A DNA stretch of 64,000 nt, taken from contig NZ_JROG01000008.1 in assembly GCF_000786215.1 (NCBI RefSeq), forward strand, positions 62,001 to 126,000, written 5' to 3'. The notes below the pieces were generated by a model. The model was not told the origin of the DNA and did no database searches. It saw only the letters and a list, made by a program, of their open reading frames with translations. Position 1 is the stretch's first letter; every line of letters starts with the position of its first letter. The position numbers and the translations under genes are program-made. This DNA comes from Sphingomonas sp. 35-24ZXX. Lineage in GTDB: Bacteria > Pseudomonadota > Alphaproteobacteria > Sphingomonadales > Sphingomonadaceae. Below, piece by piece: positions 8,320-16,239 of the stretch.

Positions 8320-9088
8320 CACACAGCACGTGCCCCTCCTCACCTCCCCCGCTCTCGGCACGATCGCCCACGGTTTCACCGGGCGGCGCGGCGGCGTATC
8401 CACCGGGCTGGTGGCGGGCCTCAACGTCGGCCTGGGGTCGGATGACGACCCCGCTGCGGTGCACGAGAACCGCAGACGCGCCGCCGAGGCGATCCTGCCC
8501 GGCTCGGCGCTGGTCACGCTGCATCAGGTGCACAGCGCCGACGTGATCCGCGTCAATGCCGCCTTTCCGATCGAAGACCGCCCCAAGGCCGATGCCATGG
8601 TCACCGACCGGCCCGGGCTGCTGCTCGGCGTACTGGGCGCGGACTGCCCGCCGATCCTGTTCGCGGACGAGGCCGCAGGCGTGATCGGCGCGGCGCATTC
8701 GGGCTGGAAGGGCGCATTTGCCGGTGTCGGCGAAGCGACCGTCGCCGCGATGGAGCGGCTGGGTGCGGACCGCTCGCGCGTTGTCGCCGCGATCGGCCCG
8801 TGCATCCAGCAGAAGAGCTATGAGGTCGATGCCGGCTTCTTCAAGCGCTTTTGCGAGGCTGATCCGGAAAACGAGCGCTTCTTCCGCGAAGGCCGCGCGG
8901 ATCACTATCAGTTCGATCTGGAAGGCTTCATCGCGTCGCGGCTGGCCGGGTGCGGCATCGGCACGGTGCATGTCAGCGGGGTCGATACCTATGCGGACGC
9001 GGACGGCTATTACAGCTTCCGCCGCGCCACGCACCGCGGCGAGCTGGACTACGGACGGCAGATGGGGGCGATCGGGCTGAGGGGGTGA
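8312..9088 (+). CDS. pgeF: Peptidoglycan editing factor PgeF (YfiH, multicopper polyphenol oxidase fold)
   Basis: A 258-residue member of the DUF152/YfiH family. These proteins are known as purine-nucleoside or laccase-like enzymes, and in E. coli as an editing factor removing wrongly built UDP-MurNAc-Ser products. The metal-binding residues are visible: H71 (LHQVHSADV), C112 (GADCPPILFAD) and H129 (AAHSGWKG). Translation starts at TTG 8312, eight bases inside the end of pepN, which implies coupling. Alternative starts would remove conserved N-terminal sequence. Confidence 0.92.
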   Translation: MNNTQHVPLLTSPALGTIAHGFTGRRGGVSTGLVAGLNVGLGSDDDPAAVHENRRRAAEAILPGSALVTLHQVHSADVIRVNAAFPIEDRPKADAMVTDRPGLLLGVLGADCPPILFADEAAGVIGAAHSGWKGAFAGVGEATVAAMERLGADRSRVVAAIGPCIQQKSYEVDAGFFKRFCEADPENERFFREGRADHYQFDLEGFIASRLAGCGIGTVHVSGVDTYADADGYYSFRRATHRGELDYGRQMGAIGLRG

Positions 9089-9110
9089 TCAGGGCGTGGC
9101 AACCTTGATC

Positions 9111-9272
9111 GGCCTCTCCCTTGATGGGAGAGGCAGCGAGACTTGGCAGCTTGCTGCCTAGTCACAGCGGTGAGGGTGATGGTGCGTCTGGGGGTCGGTG
9201 GTGCAGTGACGCGCCCCCAGCGCTATCCGAAGAGATCACCCCCACCCAACCCTCCCCCATCGAGGGGGAGGG
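9111..9272. repeat. Intergenic inverted-repeat element A2
   Basis: A chain of hairpins lies between pgeF and the transporter: a 9-bp stem GCCTCTCCC/GGGAGAGGC (9112-9134), GGCAGC-TT-GCTGCC (9146-9159), a G-rich segment pairing with the C-rich stretch near 9240, and CCCTCCCCC/GGGGGAGGG (9250-9272). It is built like elements A1 and A3, including the AGCTTGCT core. It may act as a transcription barrier, but it has no U-run. Confidence 0.7.
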
Positions 9273-9308
9273 CTTTGCAGCGGGGAAAGACAGCGTGGAA
9301 GGTTCGCA

Positions 9309-10712
9309 TTGACCAACATCTGGGGCCTTATCATCGGTGTGCTGGGCTTTGCGCTGACGCTCGTGCTGCCCGCGCCTGCAGGCATGGAGCCGCAGGCGTG
9401 GACAACCGCCGGCCTGGTGTTCTGGATGGCGACATGGTGGATGACTCAGGTCGTGCCCTTGACCGTCACCGCCTTGCTGCCGTTCGTGGTGCTGCCGCTG
9501 ACCGGGGTGATGAGCGCCAACGACATCGCCGCCGAATATTATTCGCCGATCCTGTTCCTGATCCTGGGCGGCGCGTTTCTGGCGCTGGCGATCGAGCGGG
9601 TGGGCCTGCACAAAAGGCTCGCGCTCGCCATCGTCAACCGCGCGGGCCATACTTCGGCGCAGTTGCTGTTCGCGTTCATGATCGCCACCGCGACTCTCTC
9701 GCTGCTGATCTCGAACACCTCGACCACCTTGATCATGGTCCCGATCGCCAGCGCGGTGCTGCTGGCGGGCAATGTGGCAGAGGGCGAGAGCGAGGGCCTG
9801 CCCGGCGCTTTGATGATGGGCATCGCCTTTGCCGCCTCGATCGGCGGGCTGGGCACGCTCGTCGGATCGCCGACCAACGCGATCGCCGCAGGTCTGCTTG
9901 AAAAGACCACCGGGCTGCAGATCGGCTTTGCCGAATGGGCCGCCTACGGCATGCCGATCGTAATCCTCAGCGTGCCCATCGCGGCCTATATCCTCGCGCG
10001 GGTACAGAGGCTCGCCAGTCATCCGTTCGATGTCGATGCAGCGCGCAGCGCGATTGCCCGGCAGGACCATTGGAGCGAACCCGAAAAGCGGCTGGTGCCG
10101 GTGATCGCGCTGGTGGTGATCGCCTGGATCCTGCAACCCTGGTTCAGCGGCATGTTGCCCGGCGGGGCGCTGACCGATGGCAGCATCGCGGTCATCGCCG
10201 GAATCGCGCTGTTCATCCTGCCCGATGGCACCGGCCGCCCGATGCTGGTGTGGAAAGAGGCGAACCGCGCGCCCTGGGATGTCATCATGATGTTCGGCGG
10301 CGGGTTGGCACTCGCGGCGGGTATCGGCGCATCGGGGCTCGACAGCTGGATCGGCACCGCGCTCGAGCCGCTGGCCGGCGTGCCGCTGATCGTCATCGCA
10401 CTGGCACTGACCGCGCTGGTCGTGCTGGTGACCGAATTTGCCAGCAATGTCGCCACCGCGAGCGGGGTGATGCCCGTTGTCGCCAGCCTGATCGTGACCC
10501 TGGGCGTCGATCCGGTGCTGCTGGCGATGCCGGTGGCGATGGCCGCGAGCTGGGGCTTCATGCTGCCCTCGGGCACCGGGCCCAATGCCATCGCCTGGGC
10601 GAGCGGCAACATATCGCTGCCGCGCCAGCTGAAGGCGGGGCTGATGCTCGACATTGCGGGCGTTCCCCTCATGGTCGGCACGATCTGGATGGTTTCCTTT
10701 GTAATCAGTTGA
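9309..10712 (+). CDS. SLC13/DASS-family anion:sodium symporter
   Basis: A 467-residue inner-membrane carrier of the divalent anion:sodium symporter family, which takes up dicarboxylates, citrate, phosphate or sulfate. About eleven hydrophobic segments are visible. The first SNT signature is ISNTSTTLIMVPIA (about residues 137-150), and the second half carries the related EFASNVATASGVMPV, matching the two-repeat fold with its Asn/Thr sodium sites. Start is TTG at 9309 after GGAAGG; no better ATG exists. The substrate is not predictable from sequence alone. Confidence 0.88.
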   Translation: MTNIWGLIIGVLGFALTLVLPAPAGMEPQAWTTAGLVFWMATWWMTQVVPLTVTALLPFVVLPLTGVMSANDIAAEYYSPILFLILGGAFLALAIERVGLHKRLALAIVNRAGHTSAQLLFAFMIATATLSLLISNTSTTLIMVPIASAVLLAGNVAEGESEGLPGALMMGIAFAASIGGLGTLVGSPTNAIAAGLLEKTTGLQIGFAEWAAYGMPIVILSVPIAAYILARVQRLASHPFDVDAARSAIARQDHWSEPEKRLVPVIALVVIAWILQPWFSGMLPGGALTDGSIAVIAGIALFILPDGTGRPMLVWKEANRAPWDVIMMFGGGLALAAGIGASGLDSWIGTALEPLAGVPLIVIALALTALVVLVTEFASNVATASGVMPVVASLIVTLGVDPVLLAMPVAMAASWGFMLPSGTGPNAIAWASGNISLPRQLKAGLMLDIAGVPLMVGTIWMVSFVIS

Positions 10713-10768
10713 GCGCTCGGGCATAGATGGCGGCATAACAAGGGCCGGGATATTCCCAGCACCCACAT

Positions 10769-10848
10769 CCGCTCAACCTGAGCCCGTCGAAGGTCCCGCG
10801 CCCACGCTGGCGGTTTCCCGTGGCCTTCGACAGGCTCAGGCTGAGCGG
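10769..10848. repeat. Intergenic inverted repeat, type B (25-bp arms)
   Basis: Arms at 10769-10793 and 10824-10848 are reverse complements with two mismatches, separated by 30 bases. The right arm contains CCTTCGACAGGCTCAGG, a dispersed-repeat sequence I know from sphingomonad genomes. It lies between the transporter and the PLP enzyme gene, whose start is 47 bases downstream. Confidence 0.75.
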
Positions 10849-10894
10849 GGGGTGGAGCCGGTATCAACCCGCCCCAATCGCAGGAACCCCGCAT

Positions 10895-12220
10895 ATGACC
10901 GACACCCCGATCAAGCCGATCACCACCCCCACCCCGCGCCGCAAACCCAAGCCCAAGGTCGAGATGCTCGGCGGGCGCAAGCTCAAGCCCGCGACGCTGA
11001 TGATGGGCCATGGCTTCGACCCCGTGTTGTCCGAAGGATCGCTGAAGGCCCCGATCTTCCTCACCTCGACCTTCGCGTTCGAGAATGCCGCAGCAGGCAA
11101 GCGCCATTTCGAAGGACTGACCGGCAAGCGCCCCGGCGGCGCCGAAGGCCTGGTCTATTCGCGCTTCAACGGCCCCAACCAGGAAATCCTGGAGGATCGG
11201 CTGAGCATCTGGGACGATGCCGAGGATTCTCTGGTGTTCTCCAGCGGCATGTCGGCGATCGCGACGCTGCTGCTCGCCTATTGCAGCAACAACGACGTCA
11301 TCGTCCATTCGGGCCCGCTCTACGCCGCGACCGAAACGATGATCGCACGGATCCTCTCGCGCTTCGGCATCACCTATCTCGATTTCCCCGCCGGTGCGAC
11401 CCGCGAAGAGATCGACATGGTGATGGAGCAGGCCAGGGACATGGCGGCCAAGCAGGGCGGCCGCGTCGCGATGATCTATCTGGAAAGCCCCGCCAACCCG
11501 ACCAACGCTTTGGTGGATATCGAGGCCGTGGCGGCATCGCGCGATGCCGTGCTGGGCGGCGAGACGCCGACGCCGATCGCGATCGACAACACGTTCCTCG
11601 GCCCCTTGTGGCAGCAGCCTTTGCACCACGGCGCGGACATCGTGGTCTACAGCCTGACCAAATATGTCGGCGGCCACAGCGATCTGGTCGCAGGTGGCCT
11701 GTCCGGCCCCAAGAAATGGATGGACCCGGTGCGCGCGCTGCGCAACACCATCGGCACGATCTGCGATCCCAACACCGCCTGGATGCTGATGCGGTCGCTC
11801 GAGACCGTCGAGCTGCGCATGAACCGCGCCGGCGAGAACGCCGCCAAGGTCTGCGAATTCCTGGCGCAGCACCCCAAGGTCGAGGGCCTCGGCTATCTCG
11901 GCATGATCCACGATGCGCGCCAGCAGGACATTTTCGACCGGCATTGCTCGGGCGCGGGATCGACCTTCTCGCTGTTCATCAAGGGCGGCGAGACCGAGAG
12001 CTTCCGCATCCTCGACAGCTTGCGCATCGCCAAGCTGGCGGTGAGCCTGGGCGGCACCGAGACGCTGGCCAGCCATCCTGCCACGATGACCCACCTGTCG
12101 GTCCCCGATGCGCGCAAGGCGGCTTTGGGCATCACCGACAATCTGGTGCGCATCTCGATCGGTGTCGAAGATCCCGACGATCTGATCGCCGATTTCGAAC
12201 AGGCGCTTGACGCGGTGTGA
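10895..12220 (+). CDS. Cystathionine gamma-synthase family PLP-dependent enzyme
   Basis: A 441-residue Cys/Met metabolism PLP enzyme (fold type I). K256 in YSLTKYVGGHSDLVAGG is the pyridoxal-phosphate lysine; FSSGMSAIATLLLA binds the cofactor phosphate, and YLESPANPTNALVDIEA and AIDNTFLGPLWQQP are family signatures. Members act in transsulfuration (cystathionine synthase or lyase, O-acylhomoserine sulfhydrylase) or as methionine gamma-lyase, and the exact reaction cannot be fixed here. The N-terminus (about 30 residues, Pro/Lys-rich) extends beyond the usual fold. Start ATG at 10895 follows AGGAACCC. No riboswitch was recognised upstream; the gap holds repeat B. Confidence 0.88.
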   Translation: MTDTPIKPITTPTPRRKPKPKVEMLGGRKLKPATLMMGHGFDPVLSEGSLKAPIFLTSTFAFENAAAGKRHFEGLTGKRPGGAEGLVYSRFNGPNQEILEDRLSIWDDAEDSLVFSSGMSAIATLLLAYCSNNDVIVHSGPLYAATETMIARILSRFGITYLDFPAGATREEIDMVMEQARDMAAKQGGRVAMIYLESPANPTNALVDIEAVAASRDAVLGGETPTPIAIDNTFLGPLWQQPLHHGADIVVYSLTKYVGGHSDLVAGGLSGPKKWMDPVRALRNTIGTICDPNTAWMLMRSLETVELRMNRAGENAAKVCEFLAQHPKVEGLGYLGMIHDARQQDIFDRHCSGAGSTFSLFIKGGETESFRILDSLRIAKLAVSLGGTETLASHPATMTHLSVPDARKAALGITDNLVRISIGVEDPDDLIADFEQALDAV

Positions 12221-12278
12221 TGCAGGTCTCCGGCTTCCCGCATGCCGCGGGGAGCCGGAACCGCCTCAGCGGCCGGTG

Positions 12279-13460
12279 TTACCGGATCGCGCGATAGGGG
12301 ACGCCGCCGCTGCCCGCCTGGCGCTGGCGGATCAGCCGGATATAGGTCGCGGCCAGCCCGCCATTGATCCGGTCCCAGCTGTATTTCTCGCTGCGGCGGA
12401 CCCCGGCCATGCCATGCGCCTGGCGCAGCGCCGGATCATCGCAATAGGCCTGCAGCGCGTCGGCAAATTCCATCGTCGCGCCGGGGCGCACGAGCTGGCC
12501 GGTCACGCCATGTTCGACCAGGCTTTCGCTGCCCGTCGCGCGCGCGGCCACCACCGGCAGCCCGCATGCCATCGCTTCCAGCGTCACGTTGCCGAAGGTT
12601 TCGGTGATCGACGGGTTGAAGAACAGGTCCATGCTCGCGACCGCGCGGCCGAGGTCGGCGCCGCCCTGGAACCCTGCGAACACCGCGCCCGGGAGCCGCG
12701 ATTCGAACCAGCCGCGTGCCGGCCCCTCGCCCACCACCAGCACCTGATGCGGGATCTTGCGGCGCACCAGCCGGTCGATCGAATCGGAAAAGACGTCGAG
12801 CCCCTTTTCCATCACTAGCCGGCCCAGAAAGCCGATCACCGGGACATCATCGGCAAGCCCCAGCGAGCGCCGCCAGTCCATGTCGCGGACCTGCGGGTTG
12901 AAGATATGCTTGTCGACCCCGCGCGACCAGATGCCGACATCATAGCTCATCCGCTGTTCGCGCAGCACCTGTGCCATCGAATCCGACGGCGCGACGATGG
13001 CATCGCACTTGCGGTAGAGGCGGCGCAGGATCGCCTCGAGCACCGGCTCGAGAAACGCCATGTTGTAATAGCGCGGATAGGTTTCGAACCGGGTGTGCAC
13101 CGATCCCAGCACCGGCAGGTTGTGCCGCTGCGCCCAGCGCACCGCGCTGTGGCCCGCGCTGTCGGGGCTGGAGACATGCACGATATTGGGGGCGAACCGG
13201 TTGAGGTCCTTCTTGATCGACGGCGGCAGGATGGTGGTGACGCGATATTCGCTGCGCCCCGGGATCGGCAGCGACGGCAGGCTGACCAGATCGCCCGCCG
13301 GCTCGAACGCCGGGGTCTTGGTGGTGGGCGAATAGACCCGCACCGCCGCGCCATGCTCCAGCAGCCAGCCGACCAGGCGATTGAGCGCCTGGTTGGCGCC
13401 GTCGCGCACGTAATTGTAGTTACCGCTGAACAGCGCGATGCGAAGGTCGGAAATGTCCAT
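12279..13460 (-). CDS. Glycosyltransferase family 4 (GT-B fold)
   Basis: A 393-residue retaining glycosyltransferase. The N-terminal acceptor domain begins LRIALFSGNYNYVRDGANQAL, the linker carries GFLGRLVMEKGLDVF, and the nucleotide-sugar site contains PSITETFGNVTLEAMACG, the E-x7-E motif of GT4 enzymes. Similar alphaproteobacterial proteins are annotated as mannosyl- or glucosyltransferases acting on lipids, but donor and acceptor are unknown here. It is the last gene of the minus-strand run and follows corC by about 50 bases. In many relatives lnt occupies the place after corC. Confidence 0.88.
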   Translation of the reverse strand: MDISDLRIALFSGNYNYVRDGANQALNRLVGWLLEHGAAVRVYSPTTKTPAFEPAGDLVSLPSLPIPGRSEYRVTTILPPSIKKDLNRFAPNIVHVSSPDSAGHSAVRWAQRHNLPVLGSVHTRFETYPRYYNMAFLEPVLEAILRRLYRKCDAIVAPSDSMAQVLREQRMSYDVGIWSRGVDKHIFNPQVRDMDWRRSLGLADDVPVIGFLGRLVMEKGLDVFSDSIDRLVRRKIPHQVLVVGEGPARGWFESRLPGAVFAGFQGGADLGRAVASMDLFFNPSITETFGNVTLEAMACGLPVVAARATGSESLVEHGVTGQLVRPGATMEFADALQAYCDDPALRQAHGMAGVRRSEKYSWDRINGGLAATYIRLIRQRQAGSGGVPYRAIR

Positions 13461-13509
13461 GATCGGGACGCCTTAAGCGCGCTGGGCCGGAAAAGCCAGA
13501 GCGCGCCGC

Positions 13510-14439
13510 TCAGGCTTCGGCCACAACCGGTTGCGGTGGCGGGACCAGCCGGATGCGGGTGACCCGGCGTTCGTCGCCATCGACGATCTCGAGCTGCCAG
13601 CCGCTGTCGTGATCCAGCACCCGGCCGGGCGCAGGCACTTCGCCTGCCAGCACGAAGGCCAGGCCGCCCAGCGTATCGACATCCTCGTCGATCTCGCCCA
13701 GCGCGACGTCGATCAGCTTGGCGACATCGTCCAGCTCGGCGCGCGCATCGGCGTCCCAGCTGCCGTCCTCGCTCTGGGTCACCAGCGTCTCGGGTTCGTC
13801 GTCATGCTCGTCCTCGATATCGCCGACGATTTCCTCGACCAGATCCTCGATCGTCACCAGCCCTTCGGTGCCCGAATATTCATCGATGACGATGGCAAGG
13901 TGCGTGCGCGTCTGCCGCATTTCGGCGAGCAGATCGAGCACGCCCATGGTCTCGGGCACGAATCGCGGCTGGCGGATCAGGCTGTCCCAAGTGTCCGGGC
14001 GCGGGCCGTCCGCGGCGATGATCGGGAAGACGTCCTTGATGTGCACCATGCCGACGATGTGATCGAGCGATCCTTCGTACACCGGAACGCGGCTGTGGCC
14101 GTGTTCGGCGAAGATCTGCACGAGCGCATCGAAGCTCGCGTCCTTGTCGATCGCGATGATGTCGCTGCGCGGCACGGCGACGTCGTCGACGTCATGCTCG
14201 CTGAAGTGCAGCAGATTGCGCAGCATCTCGCGCTCGACGCGCGACAGGTCGCCCCGTGCGGACGCGCCATTGTCGTCGTCATCGTCCTCGTGCTCGTCGA
14301 TGGCCTCTTCAAGCTGGGCGCGCAGCGACTGGTCGTGATGTTCTCCGAACAGCAGGGCCTTCAGACCCCGCCATATTCGTCCCGAACCCTCGTCGCTTGC
14401 GGCGGATTTACCACCGCCGTTACTGTCTCCGTCTGCCAT
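13510..14439 (-). CDS. corC: Hemolysin-family protein with CBS pair and CorC/HlyC domain
   Basis: A 309-residue cytoplasmic CorC/TlyC-type protein lacking the membrane DUF21 domain. An acidic N-terminal segment (EAIDEHEDDDDDN) leads to paired CBS domains at about residues 85-210 (VPRSDIIAIDKDASF, VIDEYSGTEGLVTIEDLVEEI) and a C-terminal FAD-binding-like CorC_HlyC domain from about 225. Relatives are linked to Mg/Co efflux. The position right after ybeY in the phoH-ybeY-corC operon is strongly conserved and supports the name. Confidence 0.9.
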   Translation of the reverse strand: MADGDSNGGGKSAASDEGSGRIWRGLKALLFGEHHDQSLRAQLEEAIDEHEDDDDDNGASARGDLSRVEREMLRNLLHFSEHDVDDVAVPRSDIIAIDKDASFDALVQIFAEHGHSRVPVYEGSLDHIVGMVHIKDVFPIIAADGPRPDTWDSLIRQPRFVPETMGVLDLLAEMRQTRTHLAIVIDEYSGTEGLVTIEDLVEEIVGDIEDEHDDEPETLVTQSEDGSWDADARAELDDVAKLIDVALGEIDEDVDTLGGLAFVLAGEVPAPGRVLDHDSGWQLEIVDGDERRVTRIRLVPPPQPVVAEA

Positions 14440-14502
14440 GACTGGCTGTATCTTAACCCCGCTGTTCGTTGATATGGGAAGGCAGCATGCGATTACGCTG
14501 CG

Positions 14503-14997
14503 TCAATATGGATTGTCCAACCCCAGATTGGCAAGCGCTTTCACCTCCAGCGCCTCCATGTGCACCGCATCGGCCTCTTCGATATGGTCGTAGCCGACCA
14601 GATGCAGCGCACCGTGCGCGATCAGATGGGTAGCATGCGCGGCGATCGTCACGCCCTTTTCCGCCGCTTCGGCAGCGCAGGTTTGGAAGGCGAGCATGAT
14701 ATCGCCGAGCAGAACCTCGCCGTCATCGGTGTTGGCGAGCGCATCCAGCATATCGGGTTCGAGCATCGGGAACGACAGCACGTTGGTCGGCTTGTCCTTG
14801 CCGCGATAATCGCGGTTGAGCGCGTGCACCTCGTCATCGGTGCCGAAATGCACGCTGACCGAGACGGTAAACCGCGCATCGGCGAGCGATCCATAGGGGC
14901 TGACGGCCAGTGCGGCGGCGACGGCACGCGTGGCCAGCGCCTCCCAGTCGGTGTCGCCCGGCCACAGTGCGTCGACGGAAGTTTCGGTTTCGATCAT
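14503..14997 (-). CDS. ybeY: Endoribonuclease YbeY (rRNA maturation factor)
   Basis: A 164-residue metal-dependent RNase required for 16S rRNA 3'-end processing and ribosome quality control. The zinc motif HGALHLVGYDH places the three ligands at H128, H132 and H138, the conserved H-x3-H-x5-H pattern, and NVLSFPM is the other family signature. It is followed by corC (63 bases) and preceded by phoH across a 132-base gap that contains a perfect inverted repeat. Confidence 0.96.
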   Translation of the reverse strand: MIETETSVDALWPGDTDWEALATRAVAAALAVSPYGSLADARFTVSVSVHFGTDDEVHALNRDYRGKDKPTNVLSFPMLEPDMLDALANTDDGEVLLGDIMLAFQTCAAEAAEKGVTIAAHATHLIAHGALHLVGYDHIEEADAVHMEALEVKALANLGLDNPY

Positions 14998-15021
14998 GGA
15001 GTCGGGTTGCCTAGCCCCCTT

Positions 15022-15101
15022 CCGTTTGTCCCGAGCGAAGTCGAGGGATGCATGCGCAACCGTTCATAGTCACGTCCCTCGACTTCGCTCGGGACAAACG
15101 G
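15022..15101. repeat. Perfect 27-bp inverted repeat, type C
   Basis: Arms 15022-15048 and 15075-15101 are exact reverse complements over 27 bases with a 26-base loop. The core is CCGAGCGAAGTCGAGG, a sequence I know as a dispersed repeat in sphingomonad genomes. It occupies the phoH-ybeY gap inside an otherwise tight operon, so it would be transcribed and could form a stable mRNA stem. Confidence 0.85.
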
Positions 15102-15129
15102 GAGTATGGAGCGCGCAAGACGAGGATAC

Positions 15130-16239
15130 TCACGCATCCTTGCCCTCATAGGCCTCCACGATACGTCCGACGATCGGGTGACGGACCACGTCGGCAGCGG
15201 TGAAGCGCACGGTGCCGATGCCCTGCACGCCTTCGAGCCGACTGACCGCGTCCGCGAGACCCGATGCCCCGACACCGCCGGGCAGATCGACCTGCTTGGG
15301 ATCGCCGCAGATCACCATCCGGCTGTTCATGCCGAAGCGGGTGAGGAACATCTTCATCTGCGCCGGCGTGGTGTTCTGCGCCTCGTCGAGGATGATGAAG
15401 CTGTCCGCGAGCGTGCGTCCGCGCATGAAGGCCAGCGGGGCGATCTCGATCTCGCCGCTGGCGATGCGCCGCTCGACCTGTTCCGCCGGCAGCGTATCGT
15501 ACAAGGCGTCGTAAAGCGGGCGGAGATAGGGGTCGACCTTCTCCTTCATGTCGCCGGGCAGAAAGCCCAGCCGCTCGCCTGCCTCGACCGCCGGGCGCGA
15601 CAGGATCAGCCGGTTGACGCTACCGGTGATCAGCTGGCTCACCGCCTGCGCCACCGCGAGATAGGTCTTGCCGGTCCCCGCCGGGCCCAAGGCGAAGATG
15701 ATGTCGTCGCGGACCAGCGATTTCATGTACTCGGTCTGCGTCGCCGAGCGCGGCACGATGGTCTTCTTGCGCGTGCGGATCATGATGCCGGGGGCCTCGG
15801 CGACATCGCTGCGCACGATGCCTTCGAGCGTCGGCTCGGCCGACATGCTGATCAGCGCCTCGACCGCGCCTTCATCGATATCCAATCCCTGTTCAATCCT
15901 CTTGTGCAGACCCACCAGCACATCGCGCGCACGGGCAGCCGCCTCGGCCTCGCCTTCGATCTGGATGCGGTTGCCGCGCGCGGCGATATAGACGCCGAGC
16001 CTGTTCTCGATCGCCACCAGATTCTTGTCGAACTGGCCGAACAGCGGCCCCAGCAACGTGGGTTCGTCGAACTCGACCCCGATCCGCGCCTTGTTGGCAG
16101 GTTCAGGCCGGTTGAACGGAAAATCGGTGCCATAGACCGGGGAGAGCTTCGCGCTCTGCGGTTCGGGCTTGCCCCGGAACTTGGTGCCATCGCTGCCGCG
16201 CCGGTCGCCACCGCTGCCGCCGCCCTGCTTGCGCGCCAT
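15130..16239 (-). CDS. ybeZ: PhoH family ATPase (YbeZ)
   Basis: A 369-residue PhoH-like P-loop ATPase that partners YbeY in RNA metabolism. Walker A GPAGTGKT is at residues 185-192 and Walker B IILDEAQN at about 282-289. The N-terminal region contains a KH-like RNA-binding part (about 65-115). The first 30 residues are Gly/Arg-rich. Its ATG overlaps the miaB stop by one base (TGATG), so it is translationally coupled in the miaB-phoH-ybeY-corC operon. Confidence 0.94.
   Translation of the reverse strand: MARKQGGGSGGDRRGSDGTKFRGKPEPQSAKLSPVYGTDFPFNRPEPANKARIGVEFDEPTLLGPLFGQFDKNLVAIENRLGVYIAARGNRIQIEGEAEAAARARDVLVGLHKRIEQGLDIDEGAVEALISMSAEPTLEGIVRSDVAEAPGIMIRTRKKTIVPRSATQTEYMKSLVRDDIIFALGPAGTGKTYLAVAQAVSQLITGSVNRLILSRPAVEAGERLGFLPGDMKEKVDPYLRPLYDALYDTLPAEQVERRIASGEIEIAPLAFMRGRTLADSFIILDEAQNTTPAQMKMFLTRFGMNSRMVICGDPKQVDLPGGVGASGLADAVSRLEGVQGIGTVRFTAADVVRHPIVGRIVEAYEGKDA

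Noticed and set aside
6274-8517. 747-codon minus-strand frame opposite pepN
   Set aside because: Antisense shadow of a certain gene, with no recognisable domain and a composition typical of complementary-strand translation.
10713-10894. SAM-type riboswitch upstream of the Cys/Met PLP enzyme gene
   Set aside because: The only strong structure in the gap is the dispersed type B inverted repeat; no SAM-II or SAM/SAH motif was recognised.
10019-12094. 691-codon minus-strand frame opposite the transporter and PLP enzyme genes
   Set aside because: It crosses two real genes and an intergenic repeat and shows no family features.
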